In this document: piece after piece, positions 8,468 to 19,314 of the stretch
How positions within the stretch are numbered: position 1 is the stretch's first letter
Layout: every line of letters begins with the position of its first letter
Assembly (NCBI GenBank): GCA_902557575.1
Contig: CACEAR010000001.1
Location: 62,001 to 126,000, forward strand
Source of the DNA: an uncultured SAR86 cluster bacterium
GTDB lineage: Bacteria > Pseudomonadota > Gammaproteobacteria > Magnimaribacterales > D2472
Direction: 5' to 3'
DNA length: 64,000 nucleotides
Notes under the pieces: model-generated
The model's input: only the letters and a program-made list of their open reading frames with translations
What the model was told of the DNA's origin: nothing
The model's database searches: none
Position numbers and translations under genes: made by a program

Positions 8468-8903
8468 AAGAAACCTCTCTTTTATTTGAATAAGTCCCAT
8501 AAAAGCTATGTAAGAAATAGAACCAGAATGCGTTAATTATCGGCTCTACAAAAGCATCAATAGCAGCGAGATTGACCGAAGCAGAGAAGATTATTACCGC
8601 ACACATTGTTGCAATAAAAATATGCCCCACAGTATATACAATGGTCAAAGTTATCTTGCCAAGAATCTCAGCACAAGCCTTATGAAGCGCATAAAACCAA
8701 AAACCATTTATAACTGGTTCGATAAAAGCATCTACTGCAGCAAGGTTAAGTGGAGCATCAAATATATAAGCAGCACAGAGAATAGCAATCCATATATGTC
8801 CAATGGTATAAATCACTGCCAAACCAAGGCTGCCAAGATTCTTTGCAAAAGCTTCAAATCTATTTACTAGGGCTAAATAACTCTTAACTATATATTTAGT
8901 CAT
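8460..8903 (-). CDS. Membrane protein with two DUF2061-like repeats
   Basis: 147 residues built from an internal tandem duplication. Residues about 28-75 (YTIGHIWIAI...AAVDAF.EP...FWFYALH) and 90-137 (YTVGHIFIAT...AAIDAF.EP...FWFYFLH) are clearly homologous, each with two hydrophobic helices. The Glu followed by FWFY-LH resembles the DUF2061 (PF09834) signature; the paired-helix arrangement also recalls PACE transporters, so transport is a possibility. It is encoded just ahead of, and overlapping, the PsiE-like gene. Confidence 0.65.
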   Translation of the reverse strand: MTKYIVKSYLALVNRFEAFAKNLGSLGLAVIYTIGHIWIAILCAAYIFDAPLNLAAVDAFIEPVINGFWFYALHKACAEILGKITLTIVYTVGHIFIATMCAVIIFSASVNLAAIDAFVEPIINAFWFYFLHSFYGTYSNKREVSYE

Positions 8904-8950
8904 GTTTAGATTCTATATGGATTTTTTTAGATAATACAATTTTTAAAACA

Positions 8951-8978
8951 AAAAAAAGGGGTGACAAAAAGTCACCCC
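8951..8978 (-). terminator. Intrinsic terminator (minus strand)
   Basis: GGGGTGAC and GTCACCCC form an 8-bp stem around an AAAAA loop (8958-8978). On the minus strand it is followed by eight U residues (8950-8957). It would end transcripts coming from the TonB receptor gene about 190 bases after its stop codon, and lies upstream of the DUF2061 gene. Confidence 0.85.
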
Positions 8979-9056
8979 AGTGAATGATTAGAGAGAATAA
9001 CCGTCAAAAAGGGGAAAGTATATTGCATTCTAACCATTATGAGAGTTTTAAGTTAA

Positions 9057-9079
9057 GGGCGACTAAGTCGCCCTTTTTT
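9057..9079 (+). terminator. Intrinsic terminator-like hairpin facing the plus strand
   Basis: GGGCGAC (9057-9063), loop TAA and GTCGCCC (9067-9073), followed by six T residues, is a textbook terminator for plus-strand transcription. No plus-strand gene is known immediately upstream; the closest plus-strand feature is tRNA-Ala about 1 kb away. It may end a small unannotated RNA, or act as a 3'-UTR hairpin on minus-strand transcripts, where it lacks a U tract. Confidence 0.6.
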
Positions 9080-9087
9080 AAAATGAA

Positions 9088-9132
9088 GAGTTAAGGGGTG
9101 TGTGATTAAAGGAAGTATTACCCGATTAACTC
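9088..9132 (-). other. Stem-loop in the 3' UTR of the TonB receptor
   Basis: GAGTTAA at 9088-9094 is complementary to TTAACTC at 9126-9132. The stem can extend with GGG/CCC after a two-base bulge, leaving a loop of about 20 bases. It begins 34 bases after the receptor stop codon on the minus strand and has no U tract in that direction. It could protect or process the mRNA 3' end; the function is inferred only from position. Confidence 0.35.
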
Positions 9133-9166
9133 TTTATCCTCAACTTAAAACTTATCAAACTCCGAA

Positions 9167-11269
9167 TTAGAAGCTTCGTGTTAGAGAAAGTCTTACGTTT
9201 CTTTCTCTTCCTACTGAAACTTGATGAGTACTGTGTGAATGTGGGAAATATAACTTATCTGTTAAATTTTCCATATTTAGCTGAAGTCTGAAGTCATCAG
9301 AAAGCATATAGTAAAGCGCAGCATCAACTCTTGTGTAAGCAGGTAGCATTTGTGTGCCGCCATCCTTAATAAGTGAGTCGCCCTGATGCATAACACCTAC
9401 AGCCCATCCAAGTTTAGGATTCACTGAAACGTTTGCCCACATTGAAGCTGTTTTTTCAGGAACTTCTCTCGCATCTTTTATACCATTCTTTGCATCTATG
9501 ATATTTGAAAGGCCAAGAGTTAGGTCTAGCTTGTCGTTAACTCTCCCTTTAAGCTCTAGCTCCATTCCATTAACTTCAAGACCTCTTTCAACTATATATT
9601 CAGCGCTTGACCCATCATAACCAGCCTTATCAGCTTTGCTGTCAAAATAAGCAGCGGTTAAGCTGAGATCAGAAGTTAAGTCAACTTTTACACCTACTTC
9701 TGTATTCTCGAAATAGTCAGGTCGTAAAGTTTCACCAGAACCAGGAGATCCGCCAGTAAGTTTTTTGTACTGTTCACCAGATCTCGGTGCAAAACTTTCA
9801 CTGTAACTATAGTAAACAGATACAGCGTCTCTTGGTTTATATATTAGTCCCATTCTTGGAGAAAATTCGCTATCTTCACTAGCTGCTGATGTTCCATTCT
9901 TAATATCATCTACAGTCACATCAAAAGTGTCATGTCTTCCACCCAGAACAAGAATTAAGTTATCAGTAACATCAACTTGATCCTGTATAAAGAAAGAAGT
10001 AACACTGATATCAGTCTCTGTACTTGATTTAAGTGAACAAGGATTTGTATATTCTACTGATGTTGGAGCTCCGCCTGCAGTTACAGTGAAGTCCATTGGG
10101 TCAGTAATATTGAAAGACTCTTGATCATAACCACTTGCTGAGCAATCTTTCGAAGTCCAGTAAGTGTTAAATCTAAAGTTACTATTTTCTGTTTCAATGC
10201 TTTCAAAACCTGCAAGAACAGTATGTGTAGTGTTTCCAATTGTAAGTTCATTAACCAAGCTACCAGAAAGAATAAAGTTATCTCTTTCTGTTGGATCATG
10301 ATAACCATCCATAGTTACCACACCACTTCCAGCAGTGTGCGATGCAGCATAAGTATTCTGATACATCTTTTCAAAACTATTTGATGTCATAGATAGGTTT
10401 CCTTTTCTTGTATCTGAGAAAACATGACTTACAGTTGCTCGAAAAACAGAAGCTTCAACGGTATGGATATTATTGTCTTTATCCCCGAAAACAATACCTG
10501 CAAAATCTTTTACCGGTACATTGTTAGCTGTTGGTATACCTCTATCAATAAATCTCTCATGATCAATATGCTCATATGAAAGATCCAATGTTGTATCAGA
10601 ACTTAACTTCATTCTAAGCGTAGGATTAAAGCCCAATCTGTCGCCTTCGTAGTAATCTCTGTGATTTTCAAGAGTGTCACTATGAACATTTATACGAAGC
10701 GCCATTGTGTCGCCCATGTCCATATTTATGTCAGCAGCTAAATCAAAAGCGCCAAATGAGTCCATACCCACATTAACTGTCCTGAAATCATCTCCGACCA
10801 TAGCTTTTTTTGTTACCCTGTTAAGAGCTCCGCCTGTTCCGCCTCTTCCAAATAGAAGCGCATTAGGCCCTCTTAAGATTTCAACCTGTTCTACGTTATA
10901 TAGTGAACGATAATATTGAACATCATCTCTAGCACCATCTTGGAAGAAATCAGCTGTGGATCTTACACCTCTGAAAACCACGGCATCACGATGCCCTTCA
11001 CCTTGTGATGTATTTACACCAGGTGTATATCTGATTATGTCTCCAATAGATCTCATGCCTTTCTCAAGCATCTCTTCGTCAGTAACAATTGTTAGAGATT
11101 GGGGAACATTAATAATAGGTGTTGGTGTCTTCAGAGCGTTTACTTGATCTGATTGGAGCACTTTACCTTTTACTACAACTTCTTCTATTTCAGCATCTTG
11201 AGCAGAAACTGAACCAGAAATGAAAAAACCGCATACAGCGATTAAGCTTAAAAATAATACTTGTCTCAT
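9167..11269 (-). CDS. TonB-dependent siderophore receptor
   Basis: 700 residues: signal peptide to about residue 23, a TonB-box-like EIEEVVVKG just after it, a plug domain at about 45-170 with the GVNTSQGEGHRDAVVFRG and EQVEILRGPNALLFGRG signatures, then a 22-strand beta-barrel ending in an aromatic Phe (RLSLTRSF). The plug and C-terminal SHSTHQVSVGRERNVRLS resemble ferric-siderophore receptors of the FhuA/Fiu group. It should import a ferric siderophore across the outer membrane using TonB energy. A Fur-type operator lies 30 bases upstream and a good AGAGG binding site precedes the ATG. The exact siderophore is not readable. Confidence 0.9.
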   Translation of the reverse strand: MRQVLFLSLIAVCGFFISGSVSAQDAEIEEVVVKGKVLQSDQVNALKTPTPIINVPQSLTIVTDEEMLEKGMRSIGDIIRYTPGVNTSQGEGHRDAVVFRGVRSTADFFQDGARDDVQYYRSLYNVEQVEILRGPNALLFGRGGTGGALNRVTKKAMVGDDFRTVNVGMDSFGAFDLAADINMDMGDTMALRINVHSDTLENHRDYYEGDRLGFNPTLRMKLSSDTTLDLSYEHIDHERFIDRGIPTANNVPVKDFAGIVFGDKDNNIHTVEASVFRATVSHVFSDTRKGNLSMTSNSFEKMYQNTYAASHTAGSGVVTMDGYHDPTERDNFILSGSLVNELTIGNTTHTVLAGFESIETENSNFRFNTYWTSKDCSASGYDQESFNITDPMDFTVTAGGAPTSVEYTNPCSLKSSTETDISVTSFFIQDQVDVTDNLILVLGGRHDTFDVTVDDIKNGTSAASEDSEFSPRMGLIYKPRDAVSVYYSYSESFAPRSGEQYKKLTGGSPGSGETLRPDYFENTEVGVKVDLTSDLSLTAAYFDSKADKAGYDGSSAEYIVERGLEVNGMELELKGRVNDKLDLTLGLSNIIDAKNGIKDAREVPEKTASMWANVSVNPKLGWAVGVMHQGDSLIKDGGTQMLPAYTRVDAALYYMLSDDFRLQLNMENLTDKLYFPHSHSTHQVSVGRERNVRLSLTRSF

Positions 11270-11298
11270 AAAACTACCTCTGATATCTTAAGTGATAG

Positions 11299-11332
11299 TG
11301 AGAATGATAATGATTCTCATTTAGATTTACAA
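11299..11332 (-). promoter_or_regulatory. Fur operator overlapping the receptor promoter
   Basis: TGAGAAT-GATAATG-ATTCTCA (11299-11319) is an inverted repeat close to the Fur 7-1-7 consensus. On the minus strand a -35 box TTGTAA (11332-11327), a 17-base spacer and a -10 box TATCAT (11309-11304) overlap it, so bound Fur would block RNA polymerase. This predicts induction of the receptor under iron limitation. Confidence 0.85.
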
Positions 11333-11350
11333 GTATTTTTTTTTACTTTT

Positions 11351-11767
11351 TTAGTTATTCCCTCTAATCGTGAAATATAAACCAATAATAAATAAGAAAA
11401 TCTGTTCACTTGTGAAAAGCTTTCTTAAGTCGGCAAACCAATCCATATGAGCCAAATAAATAGCACCAATCATTATTACTACAACTGCCCCTCCGGATAG
11501 TCTTGTAACTAAATTACCAAAATTGCCTGGTAGTAGTCCTCCCAAAATTATTCCGGCACCAGCCCCTACTTCACCCAAAGCAACAAGACTTGTAACAATC
11601 TCCGGATACATAAAGCCCATGCTTTCAAACCAGGTAACCATTCTTTCAGGTGGTAATGGAAACTTACCGATTCCATGGTAGATAAATGCTATCCCAAGAC
11701 CAAGTCTAAGCAGCCAAGGAGTTATAGGCATAAAGGGTTTTGCCATTGCGTCTAGATATTTATTCAT
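11351..11767 (-). CDS. DoxX-family membrane protein
   Basis: 138 residues with four hydrophobic segments, and the DoxX pattern LRLGLGIAFIYHGIGKF near residue 20 followed by ALGEVGAGAGIILGGLL. Bacterial members sit in the inner membrane; some are linked to thiosulfate:quinone reduction or to redox stress complexes, but nothing here identifies a partner. It is transcribed toward the TonB receptor and ends 82 bases upstream of that gene's start, beyond the Fur operator, so it is probably a separate transcript. Confidence 0.8.
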   Translation of the reverse strand: MNKYLDAMAKPFMPITPWLLRLGLGIAFIYHGIGKFPLPPERMVTWFESMGFMYPEIVTSLVALGEVGAGAGIILGGLLPGNFGNLVTRLSGGAVVVIMIGAIYLAHMDWFADLRKLFTSEQIFLFIIGLYFTIRGNN

Positions 11768-11841
11768 AAAATCTCCTTAATGAATACAAGCGATTAAAAC
11801 TTTTATATAAATCTATTGTTCTAGCATAGCAAAAAAGATAT

Positions 11842-13254
11842 TTAATTATCTTTTTTAATGCTGCCAAATACGTCGATGGCTTTTTGTCTTGAAGTTTTTA
11901 AATCAACAATTGGCTCAACATAACCAAGATCTTTTGGATTACTTGGCATGTGAACTTCTTTATTTGGGCAATCTCGGAGTTCTTTTACATATTTCCTAAT
12001 ATATTCGCCTGTTTCATCAAATCTTAGTGATTGAGTTTCTGGATTCATTATTCTGAAATACGGAGCAGCATCAGTTCCTGTAGAAGCACTCCACTGCCAA
12101 CCGCCATTATTTGAAGCAATATCACCATCTATAAGATGCTTCATAAAAAATTCTTCGCCTATTTTCCAATCCACCAACAAATTCTTGGATAAGAACATTG
12201 CCACAATCATTCTTAATCTATTATGCATCCACCCTGTTTCAATCATTTGTCTGATTCCTGCATCAACTATAGGTATCCCCGTTCTCCCATTTTTCCATGC
12301 TTCGATAAAATCTGGATTATTCTCCCAAGGGATATTCTCATACCGCATTTGGAAAGGTTTGCCTTTTGATACTCTTGGATAATTAAATATTATGTGCCGG
12401 TAGAATTCTCTCCAAAGTATTTCAGACACCCAGTGAAGAATTCCTTTATCTCCCTCATCTAAAGCATCGTAATTAAAATTTCTTGATTGATTCAAGCACC
12501 ACTTTGACGAAACAACACCCGTATTCAAATAAGGAGAAGCCATAGATGTTGCTTTCATCGAAGGAAAGTTCCTATCAGTTTTGTATAAGGTTCCTTTTTT
12601 CTCTAAGAAATTTGAGATCATTGTCTGGACGTTAGTCTCGCCGACAGGCCAAAGATCTTGATTTATTTTAGATTTGTCATAGCTATGAATATCAAATTCA
12701 TTCTGATGAGAAATATTTATCTGACTTGCTGGTGAAGGAATAGGAATTTCTTCAAGCATTGCATAATCTAATTCAGCAAACCAACATCTTTTAAAGGGAC
12801 TGTAAACTGAGAAATCTCCTCCAGCTTTTGTTTTTAATGTTCCAGGTTTATGAATAACCTGATCATGGAATGAAAATACTCCCTTATTTTGATTTTCAAA
12901 AGTCTGAGTAACTTCTTCATCTCTTTTTCTTTCATTTACAGGATATTCAATATTAAAGAAGATGTTGTCTAAATTATTTTCAGTTGAAAACTCTAGAAGT
13001 TTTTTTGAATGATCTTTGTAAAAATCTGACTTTAAAATGATTAGGGGAATATTTATTTTTTTAAGCTCTTTTTCAAGCTCAACCAAGCATCTAAACCAAA
13101 ATGAAATCTTATTTACAGAATCATTATGCTCATCCCACTGTGATTCACTGACAATATAGACCGCTACAACCTCATTATTGGCATTACATGCTGCATCCAA
13201 AGCAGGATTGTCATAAACCCTTAGATCATTTCTAAACCAAACTAAATTTCTCAT
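11842..13254 (-). CDS. phrB: Deoxyribodipyrimidine photolyase (class I)
   Basis: 470 residues. The N-terminal domain (1-130) begins NLVWFRNDLRVYDNPAL, the antenna-binding photolyase fold. The C-terminal half has FAD-binding signatures including ILWREFYRHI, the Trp-rich GWMHNRLRMIVAMFL region, and DGDIASNNGGWQWSASTGTDAAPYFRIMNP. The enzyme uses blue light to split cyclobutane pyrimidine dimers, fitting a sunlit habitat. Its ATG directly follows the TAG of the upstream SDR gene (no gap), so the two are co-translated. Length and key residues are normal. Confidence 0.95.
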   Translation of the reverse strand: MRNLVWFRNDLRVYDNPALDAACNANNEVVAVYIVSESQWDEHNDSVNKISFWFRCLVELEKELKKINIPLIILKSDFYKDHSKKLLEFSTENNLDNIFFNIEYPVNERKRDEEVTQTFENQNKGVFSFHDQVIHKPGTLKTKAGGDFSVYSPFKRCWFAELDYAMLEEIPIPSPASQINISHQNEFDIHSYDKSKINQDLWPVGETNVQTMISNFLEKKGTLYKTDRNFPSMKATSMASPYLNTGVVSSKWCLNQSRNFNYDALDEGDKGILHWVSEILWREFYRHIIFNYPRVSKGKPFQMRYENIPWENNPDFIEAWKNGRTGIPIVDAGIRQMIETGWMHNRLRMIVAMFLSKNLLVDWKIGEEFFMKHLIDGDIASNNGGWQWSASTGTDAAPYFRIMNPETQSLRFDETGEYIRKYVKELRDCPNKEVHMPSNPKDLGYVEPIVDLKTSRQKAIDVFGSIKKDN

Positions 13255-13977
13255 CTAACTTTCTATTTTACTACCATCAAATGCAAAAACTGATCCTGAA
13301 TCACCTTCTTTCAGTCCATCTACAACATTAATCATGGCATCTGCAGAAAACTTTGGAGTGAAAAGTTTATTGTCTGGAACATTTTTTTGAAATGGTTTAC
13401 TCAACTGAGTATCAACTGTGCCTGGATGAAGTCCAATAACTTTTGCTAATTTATTAGTTCTAGCTAATTCAATTGCAAAATTCTTAATCAGCATGTTTAG
13501 TGAAGCTTTGCTAGCTCTGTATGCATGCCATCCACCCAAATTATTGTCTGAAATGCTACCAACTCTTGCACTCAAAAAAGCAAAAACACTAGAATTTTTA
13601 TTATCTAGCATGGGTAAAAAGGATTTGCCAACTAAAGCGGGTCCAACGGTATTTATGTTAAGAACTTTCTTAAAGTTATCAGCTGATATTTGTTTCAAGC
13701 TTTTTTCTGGAGAAAAATCAGCGCCATGGAGGACTCCAGTTGCAACAATTATTAATTGGTAAGGCCCATATGCCTCTGCCTGTTTTGCGGCACTCTCAAT
13801 GGAGTTCTCATTTTCTAAATCTAAAAAATGATGGGCATGAAGGTTTTCAATATCTGTATTTTCTGATCTTGATAGTCCAATAATCTTATTATCGGCATTT
13901 TGTTTTGCAAAAATATCAACGAAAGCTTTGCCAATCCCGCCTGAGGAACCAATTATTAATATATTTTTATTTGTCAT
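13255..13977 (-). CDS. Short-chain dehydrogenase/reductase (CsgA/C-factor-like)
   Basis: 240 residues with the Rossmann motif GSSGGIG at about 10-16, an NTVGP segment, an active-site Ser in FLSARVGSI, and the catalytic Tyr and Lys in HAYRASKASLN. The closing part (LHPGTVDTQLSKPF) is typical of C-factor-like SDRs often found beside photolyase genes in marine Gammaproteobacteria. Substrate unknown. It is the first gene of a two-gene unit with phrB and is divergent from the MBL gene at 14031 with 53 bases between starts. Confidence 0.85.
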   Translation of the reverse strand: MTNKNILIIGSSGGIGKAFVDIFAKQNADNKIIGLSRSENTDIENLHAHHFLDLENENSIESAAKQAEAYGPYQLIIVATGVLHGADFSPEKSLKQISADNFKKVLNINTVGPALVGKSFLPMLDNKNSSVFAFLSARVGSISDNNLGGWHAYRASKASLNMLIKNFAIELARTNKLAKVIGLHPGTVDTQLSKPFQKNVPDNKLFTPKFSADAMINVVDGLKEGDSGSVFAFDGSKIES

Positions 13978-14030
13978 AAAAAATTCAGTGGTGTAAATTC
14001 TAAATTGACTATTAATTTAAGAATTAAGTA

Positions 14031-14924
14031 ATGAAATTTATATTGACGTCATTTTTATTTTTTTCAAGTCTTTTGGGGGCTGAAACTCGTTTGGCTATCT
14101 TGGGGTCAGGCACTCCAAACCCAGATCCTCAAAGAATGGGATCTGCTTACGCGGTAATAGTAAATGATAATGCATACTTGGTGGATTTTGGTCCCGGAGT
14201 TATCAGAAGAGCGGCTGAACTATCTTCGAATTGGGGTGGAGATATAGATGCATTAATTCCTGCCAAATTAAAGCATGCATTTTTAACTCATATTCACTCT
14301 GATCATACTATGGGGTTATCAGATTTCTTAATAACTCCTTGGATCATGGGTAGAAATGAAAAAGTTGAACTTTTTGGTCCTAAAGATCTCGAGAATATGG
14401 CAACAAATATTCTCAAAGCCTACAAAACAGATATCGATTATCGTATTTATGGAACTCAGCCAGCAAATAAATTAGGTTATAAATTTAACTTTCATGAATT
14501 GAAAAATGGCGTAATTTTTCAAAATGAAGATGTTAAAGTTGAATCCTTTAGAGTTGATCATGGAGGACTTCATGAATCATATGGCTTTAGGTTTACATCT
14601 GCAGATAAAGTGATTGTTTTTTCAGGTGATACAGGGCCATCAGAAATTTTAGAAAGTTACGCTAAAGATGCTGATATTTTAGTTCATGAGGTTTACTCAT
14701 ATGCTGGCTTCTTGAATAAAACTCCAGATTGGCAGAAATATCACAAAGGTCATCACACTTCTACTCTTGAATTGGGCGAAATAGCTAAAAGGATAAAGCC
14801 AAATAAGTTGGTTCTATCTCATATTTTATTTTGGGGGTCGACTCCAGATGAGATATATAAAGAGATTTCGTCTGTCTATGATGGGGAAGTTATTGTTGCT
14901 GAAGATTTAATGGTTATAAATTAG
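14031..14924 (+). CDS. Exported metallo-beta-lactamase-fold hydrolase
   Basis: 297 residues. A signal peptide of about 16 residues precedes the mature start. The zinc-binding HIHSDH motif lies near 86-91, with further ligands in VDHGG, VFSGDTGPSE and SHILF. The pattern (GSGTPNPDPQRMGSA near the N-terminus) is that of RNase Z/arylsulfatase-like MBL proteins, but the export signal argues against RNA processing and for a periplasmic esterase or phosphodiesterase. Substrate unknown. Confidence 0.8.
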   Translation: MKFILTSFLFFSSLLGAETRLAILGSGTPNPDPQRMGSAYAVIVNDNAYLVDFGPGVIRRAAELSSNWGGDIDALIPAKLKHAFLTHIHSDHTMGLSDFLITPWIMGRNEKVELFGPKDLENMATNILKAYKTDIDYRIYGTQPANKLGYKFNFHELKNGVIFQNEDVKVESFRVDHGGLHESYGFRFTSADKVIVFSGDTGPSEILESYAKDADILVHEVYSYAGFLNKTPDWQKYHKGHHTSTLELGEIAKRIKPNKLVLSHILFWGSTPDEIYKEISSVYDGEVIVAEDLMVIN

Positions 14925-14997
14925 CAAAAAATCATTGATTTCTATTAAATTAAATTGAAAAAAAGTTTAGAATCTTTAAATAATATATATAAATTGA

Positions 14998-17148
<2,151 letters not shown>

Positions 17149-17162
17149 TCCATCTTTTTTAT

Positions 17163-17200
17163 AATTTATGGCTTGAAATTTATTTTTTGAGCCATAAATT
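17163..17200 (+). other. Long stem-loop after katG
   Basis: AATTTATGGCT (17163-17173) and AGCCATAAATT (17190-17200) form an 11-bp perfect stem with a 16-base loop containing a T-run. It sits 15 bases after the katG stop. No U tract follows on the plus strand, so it is a weak terminator candidate or an mRNA-stabilising 3' end. Confidence 0.45.
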
Positions 17201-17336
17201 AATTTATTACTGCCTTGTCAGGATCTTGATTTAGAGCGGGCACGCTTAAATCTTACATATCTCGAACGCCCAGTATTACGAATATAAAAAACTTAAAGGG
17301 AAATTTTCTCTATAAATATTTGTTTAGGAGGCTTAT

Positions 17337-19241
17337 ATGTATAGATCAATTTTTAAAAACATTTTAGTTGTTATAGCTACTATAACCATAGCTGCTTGTG
17401 GTGGCGGTGGTGGCGGTGGCGGCAGCGATTATGGTGGCGGCGGTGGCGGCGGTGGCGGTGGCTACGGTAACAATCCACCAACAATCACCAATTCTACTTC
17501 CATGTATTCTGTTTCAGAGAATCAAACTGGTGCATTTTTAGTCACTGCTACAGATCCAGACGGAGATACAATCACCTTTTCTATTTCTTCAGGAGCTGAC
17601 GCCAGTTTATTCAGCATTAACACAACTGGAAGTGTTACATTTAATACGGCGCCAGACTTTGAAATGCCCAGCGATGCTAACTCTGATAATACTTATGAAT
17701 TAACCGTAACTGCATCTGATGGAACTGCTTCGGATTCTCAATCATTTAGTGTTACCGTTACGAACGATACTTCTGATGATCCCGTAACTTCAAACTATGA
17801 CGGAATCTTAATAATAGATGGTTACATTCAATCTGCAGATGTCTGTATACCAATAACTAATTCAAATGATGAAGAAACTTGTAATGGTGCAACTTATATT
17901 ACAACAACAGCTTCTGATGGATCATTTTCATTAGAAATCGATGAGGGCGTAACTGGAAAAATTATAGCTCAAGACGGATTTAATCCTGTTATTAGTAATA
18001 ACCCCGTTGGTCGAACGATGATCATAAATGACCCTACAGTTGATCAAAATTTTGTTATCTCTCCATTGAGTACAATGCTTGCTATTGATGATAGGTTTTC
18101 TTTCACTTCGTTAAAGGAAAAGCTTGGCATTGATCCAAACTTTATGATTCGTTTTGATGATCCGTATCTAAGCATTAATGATGCAGCATCGAATAAGGCT
18201 GCTGTTGTTAATACTCAGTTATTTATTTTGGATACAACATTAAATTCCCTCCAATCATATGCGGGTGTCACTGGAACATTAACTGCTACATCAACCATTA
18301 ATAATGCAATCTTTAATCGAGATGCATCAACAGAAACGTCTTTGGGAGATACTACTCTTATTAGAGATATTCTCCTAAATCTTGATTTAGCTGATACCAC
18401 TCTATCTAATACACAGCTTGAAAATTTATCTGGTGGTCTGTCATCTTATCTTCAAAAAGTTTATGTGGATTCTGAAAGTGAGCAAGCTTACTTTACCCAA
18501 ACTGCAGGAGATTGGTTAAGTCCCCTACTGGAAGGTATTTTAGAAGGAACAGCTACACAAGAGGAGATTGATCAACTCATCTTTGATACCCTTCAATGGT
18601 ATTCAGATAACAGCAGTAGAACAAATCTAACTGATGTAGAAGACTTCAGAACAACAACCTATACAGTTGGAAATAGTGGTTCAGCTTATTACACAGTTGA
18701 CGGGATTAATGCTGACTCAACTGCATTAGTAATTTATGCACGAGTTGGAGACACTATAGTATTTGAACCAACAGCTAACAGCGTTTTTTCTGCACATCCA
18801 TTTGAAATATCTACTACAGCCAATGATACAAGCGGATCAAATAATATCGGTTCCCCTGAAGGCTGGGATCAATCCAGCCATACATTAACAGTAACGGACT
18901 CCACGCCTACAACTCTTTATCCTCATTGTGGAGTCCACACTGGCATGTACACCAATGGAAGGATTGAGATTGTTACAACGTTTGATGATTCTCTGATTGA
19001 TGTTACATCTGCAAGTAGTGGTTTAGAGGTTAGCGGAACAGTTTCCGTTGGACCTTTTAAAGGCGCATCAGGTAATACTCATACAGTGTACTTAAGAGCT
19101 GCAGATGCAGGTGCTGACTATCATGAACATCAATTCCATGAATTACCAGGACTAACATTCTATATGCCTGCTGACCAAGGCTATCATGGCGCAACAAATT
19201 CATCGGGGCAAACTAAGTTTAAAACAAAGTCGCACTACTAA
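17337..19241 (+). CDS. Surface lipoprotein with poly-Gly tether, cadherin-like and cupredoxin-like domains
   Basis: 634 residues. A lipoprotein signal ends at Cys21 (TIAAC), followed by two Gly runs (22-29 and 33-42) encoded by GGT/GGC repeats. Residues 46-145 are cadherin-like, with NPPTIT at the start and ATDPDGDTITFSI and DNTYELTVTASDG motifs that bind calcium in relatives. Residues 150-430 are unrecognised. Residues 440-545 resemble a cupredoxin: a His in SAHPFEI and a closing PHCGVHTGMY that would give the Cys-His-Met ligands of a type 1 copper site. The His-rich C-terminus (YHEHQFHELPG, QGYHGA) is unassigned. A good TAGGAGG site lies upstream and a strong terminator downstream, so it is monocistronic. 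Confidence 0.7.
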   Translation: MYRSIFKNILVVIATITIAACGGGGGGGGSDYGGGGGGGGGGYGNNPPTITNSTSMYSVSENQTGAFLVTATDPDGDTITFSISSGADASLFSINTTGSVTFNTAPDFEMPSDANSDNTYELTVTASDGTASDSQSFSVTVTNDTSDDPVTSNYDGILIIDGYIQSADVCIPITNSNDEETCNGATYITTTASDGSFSLEIDEGVTGKIIAQDGFNPVISNNPVGRTMIINDPTVDQNFVISPLSTMLAIDDRFSFTSLKEKLGIDPNFMIRFDDPYLSINDAASNKAAVVNTQLFILDTTLNSLQSYAGVTGTLTATSTINNAIFNRDASTETSLGDTTLIRDILLNLDLADTTLSNTQLENLSGGLSSYLQKVYVDSESEQAYFTQTAGDWLSPLLEGILEGTATQEEIDQLIFDTLQWYSDNSSRTNLTDVEDFRTTTYTVGNSGSAYYTVDGINADSTALVIYARVGDTIVFEPTANSVFSAHPFEISTTANDTSGSNNIGSPEGWDQSSHTLTVTDSTPTTLYPHCGVHTGMYTNGRIEIVTTFDDSLIDVTSASSGLEVSGTVSVGPFKGASGNTHTVYLRAADAGADYHEHQFHELPGLTFYMPADQGYHGATNSSGQTKFKTKSHY

Positions 19242-19263
19242 GTTTTGGCTATAAAGCCTCCTC

Positions 19264-19294
19264 GGGCTGGCTTCGGTCAGCCCATTCTTTTTTT
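19264..19294 (+). terminator. Intrinsic terminator with UUCG tetraloop
   Basis: GGGCTGGC (19264-19271), loop TTCG and GTCAGCCC (19276-19283) make an 8-bp stem (one G-U pair) closed by a C(UUCG)G tetraloop, then ATTCTTTTTTT. It ends the cadherin/cupredoxin lipoprotein transcript 22 bases after the stop and 20 bases before the next start. Confidence 0.95.
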
Positions 19295-19314
19295 AAATGC
19301 TTTAAAATAATTCA

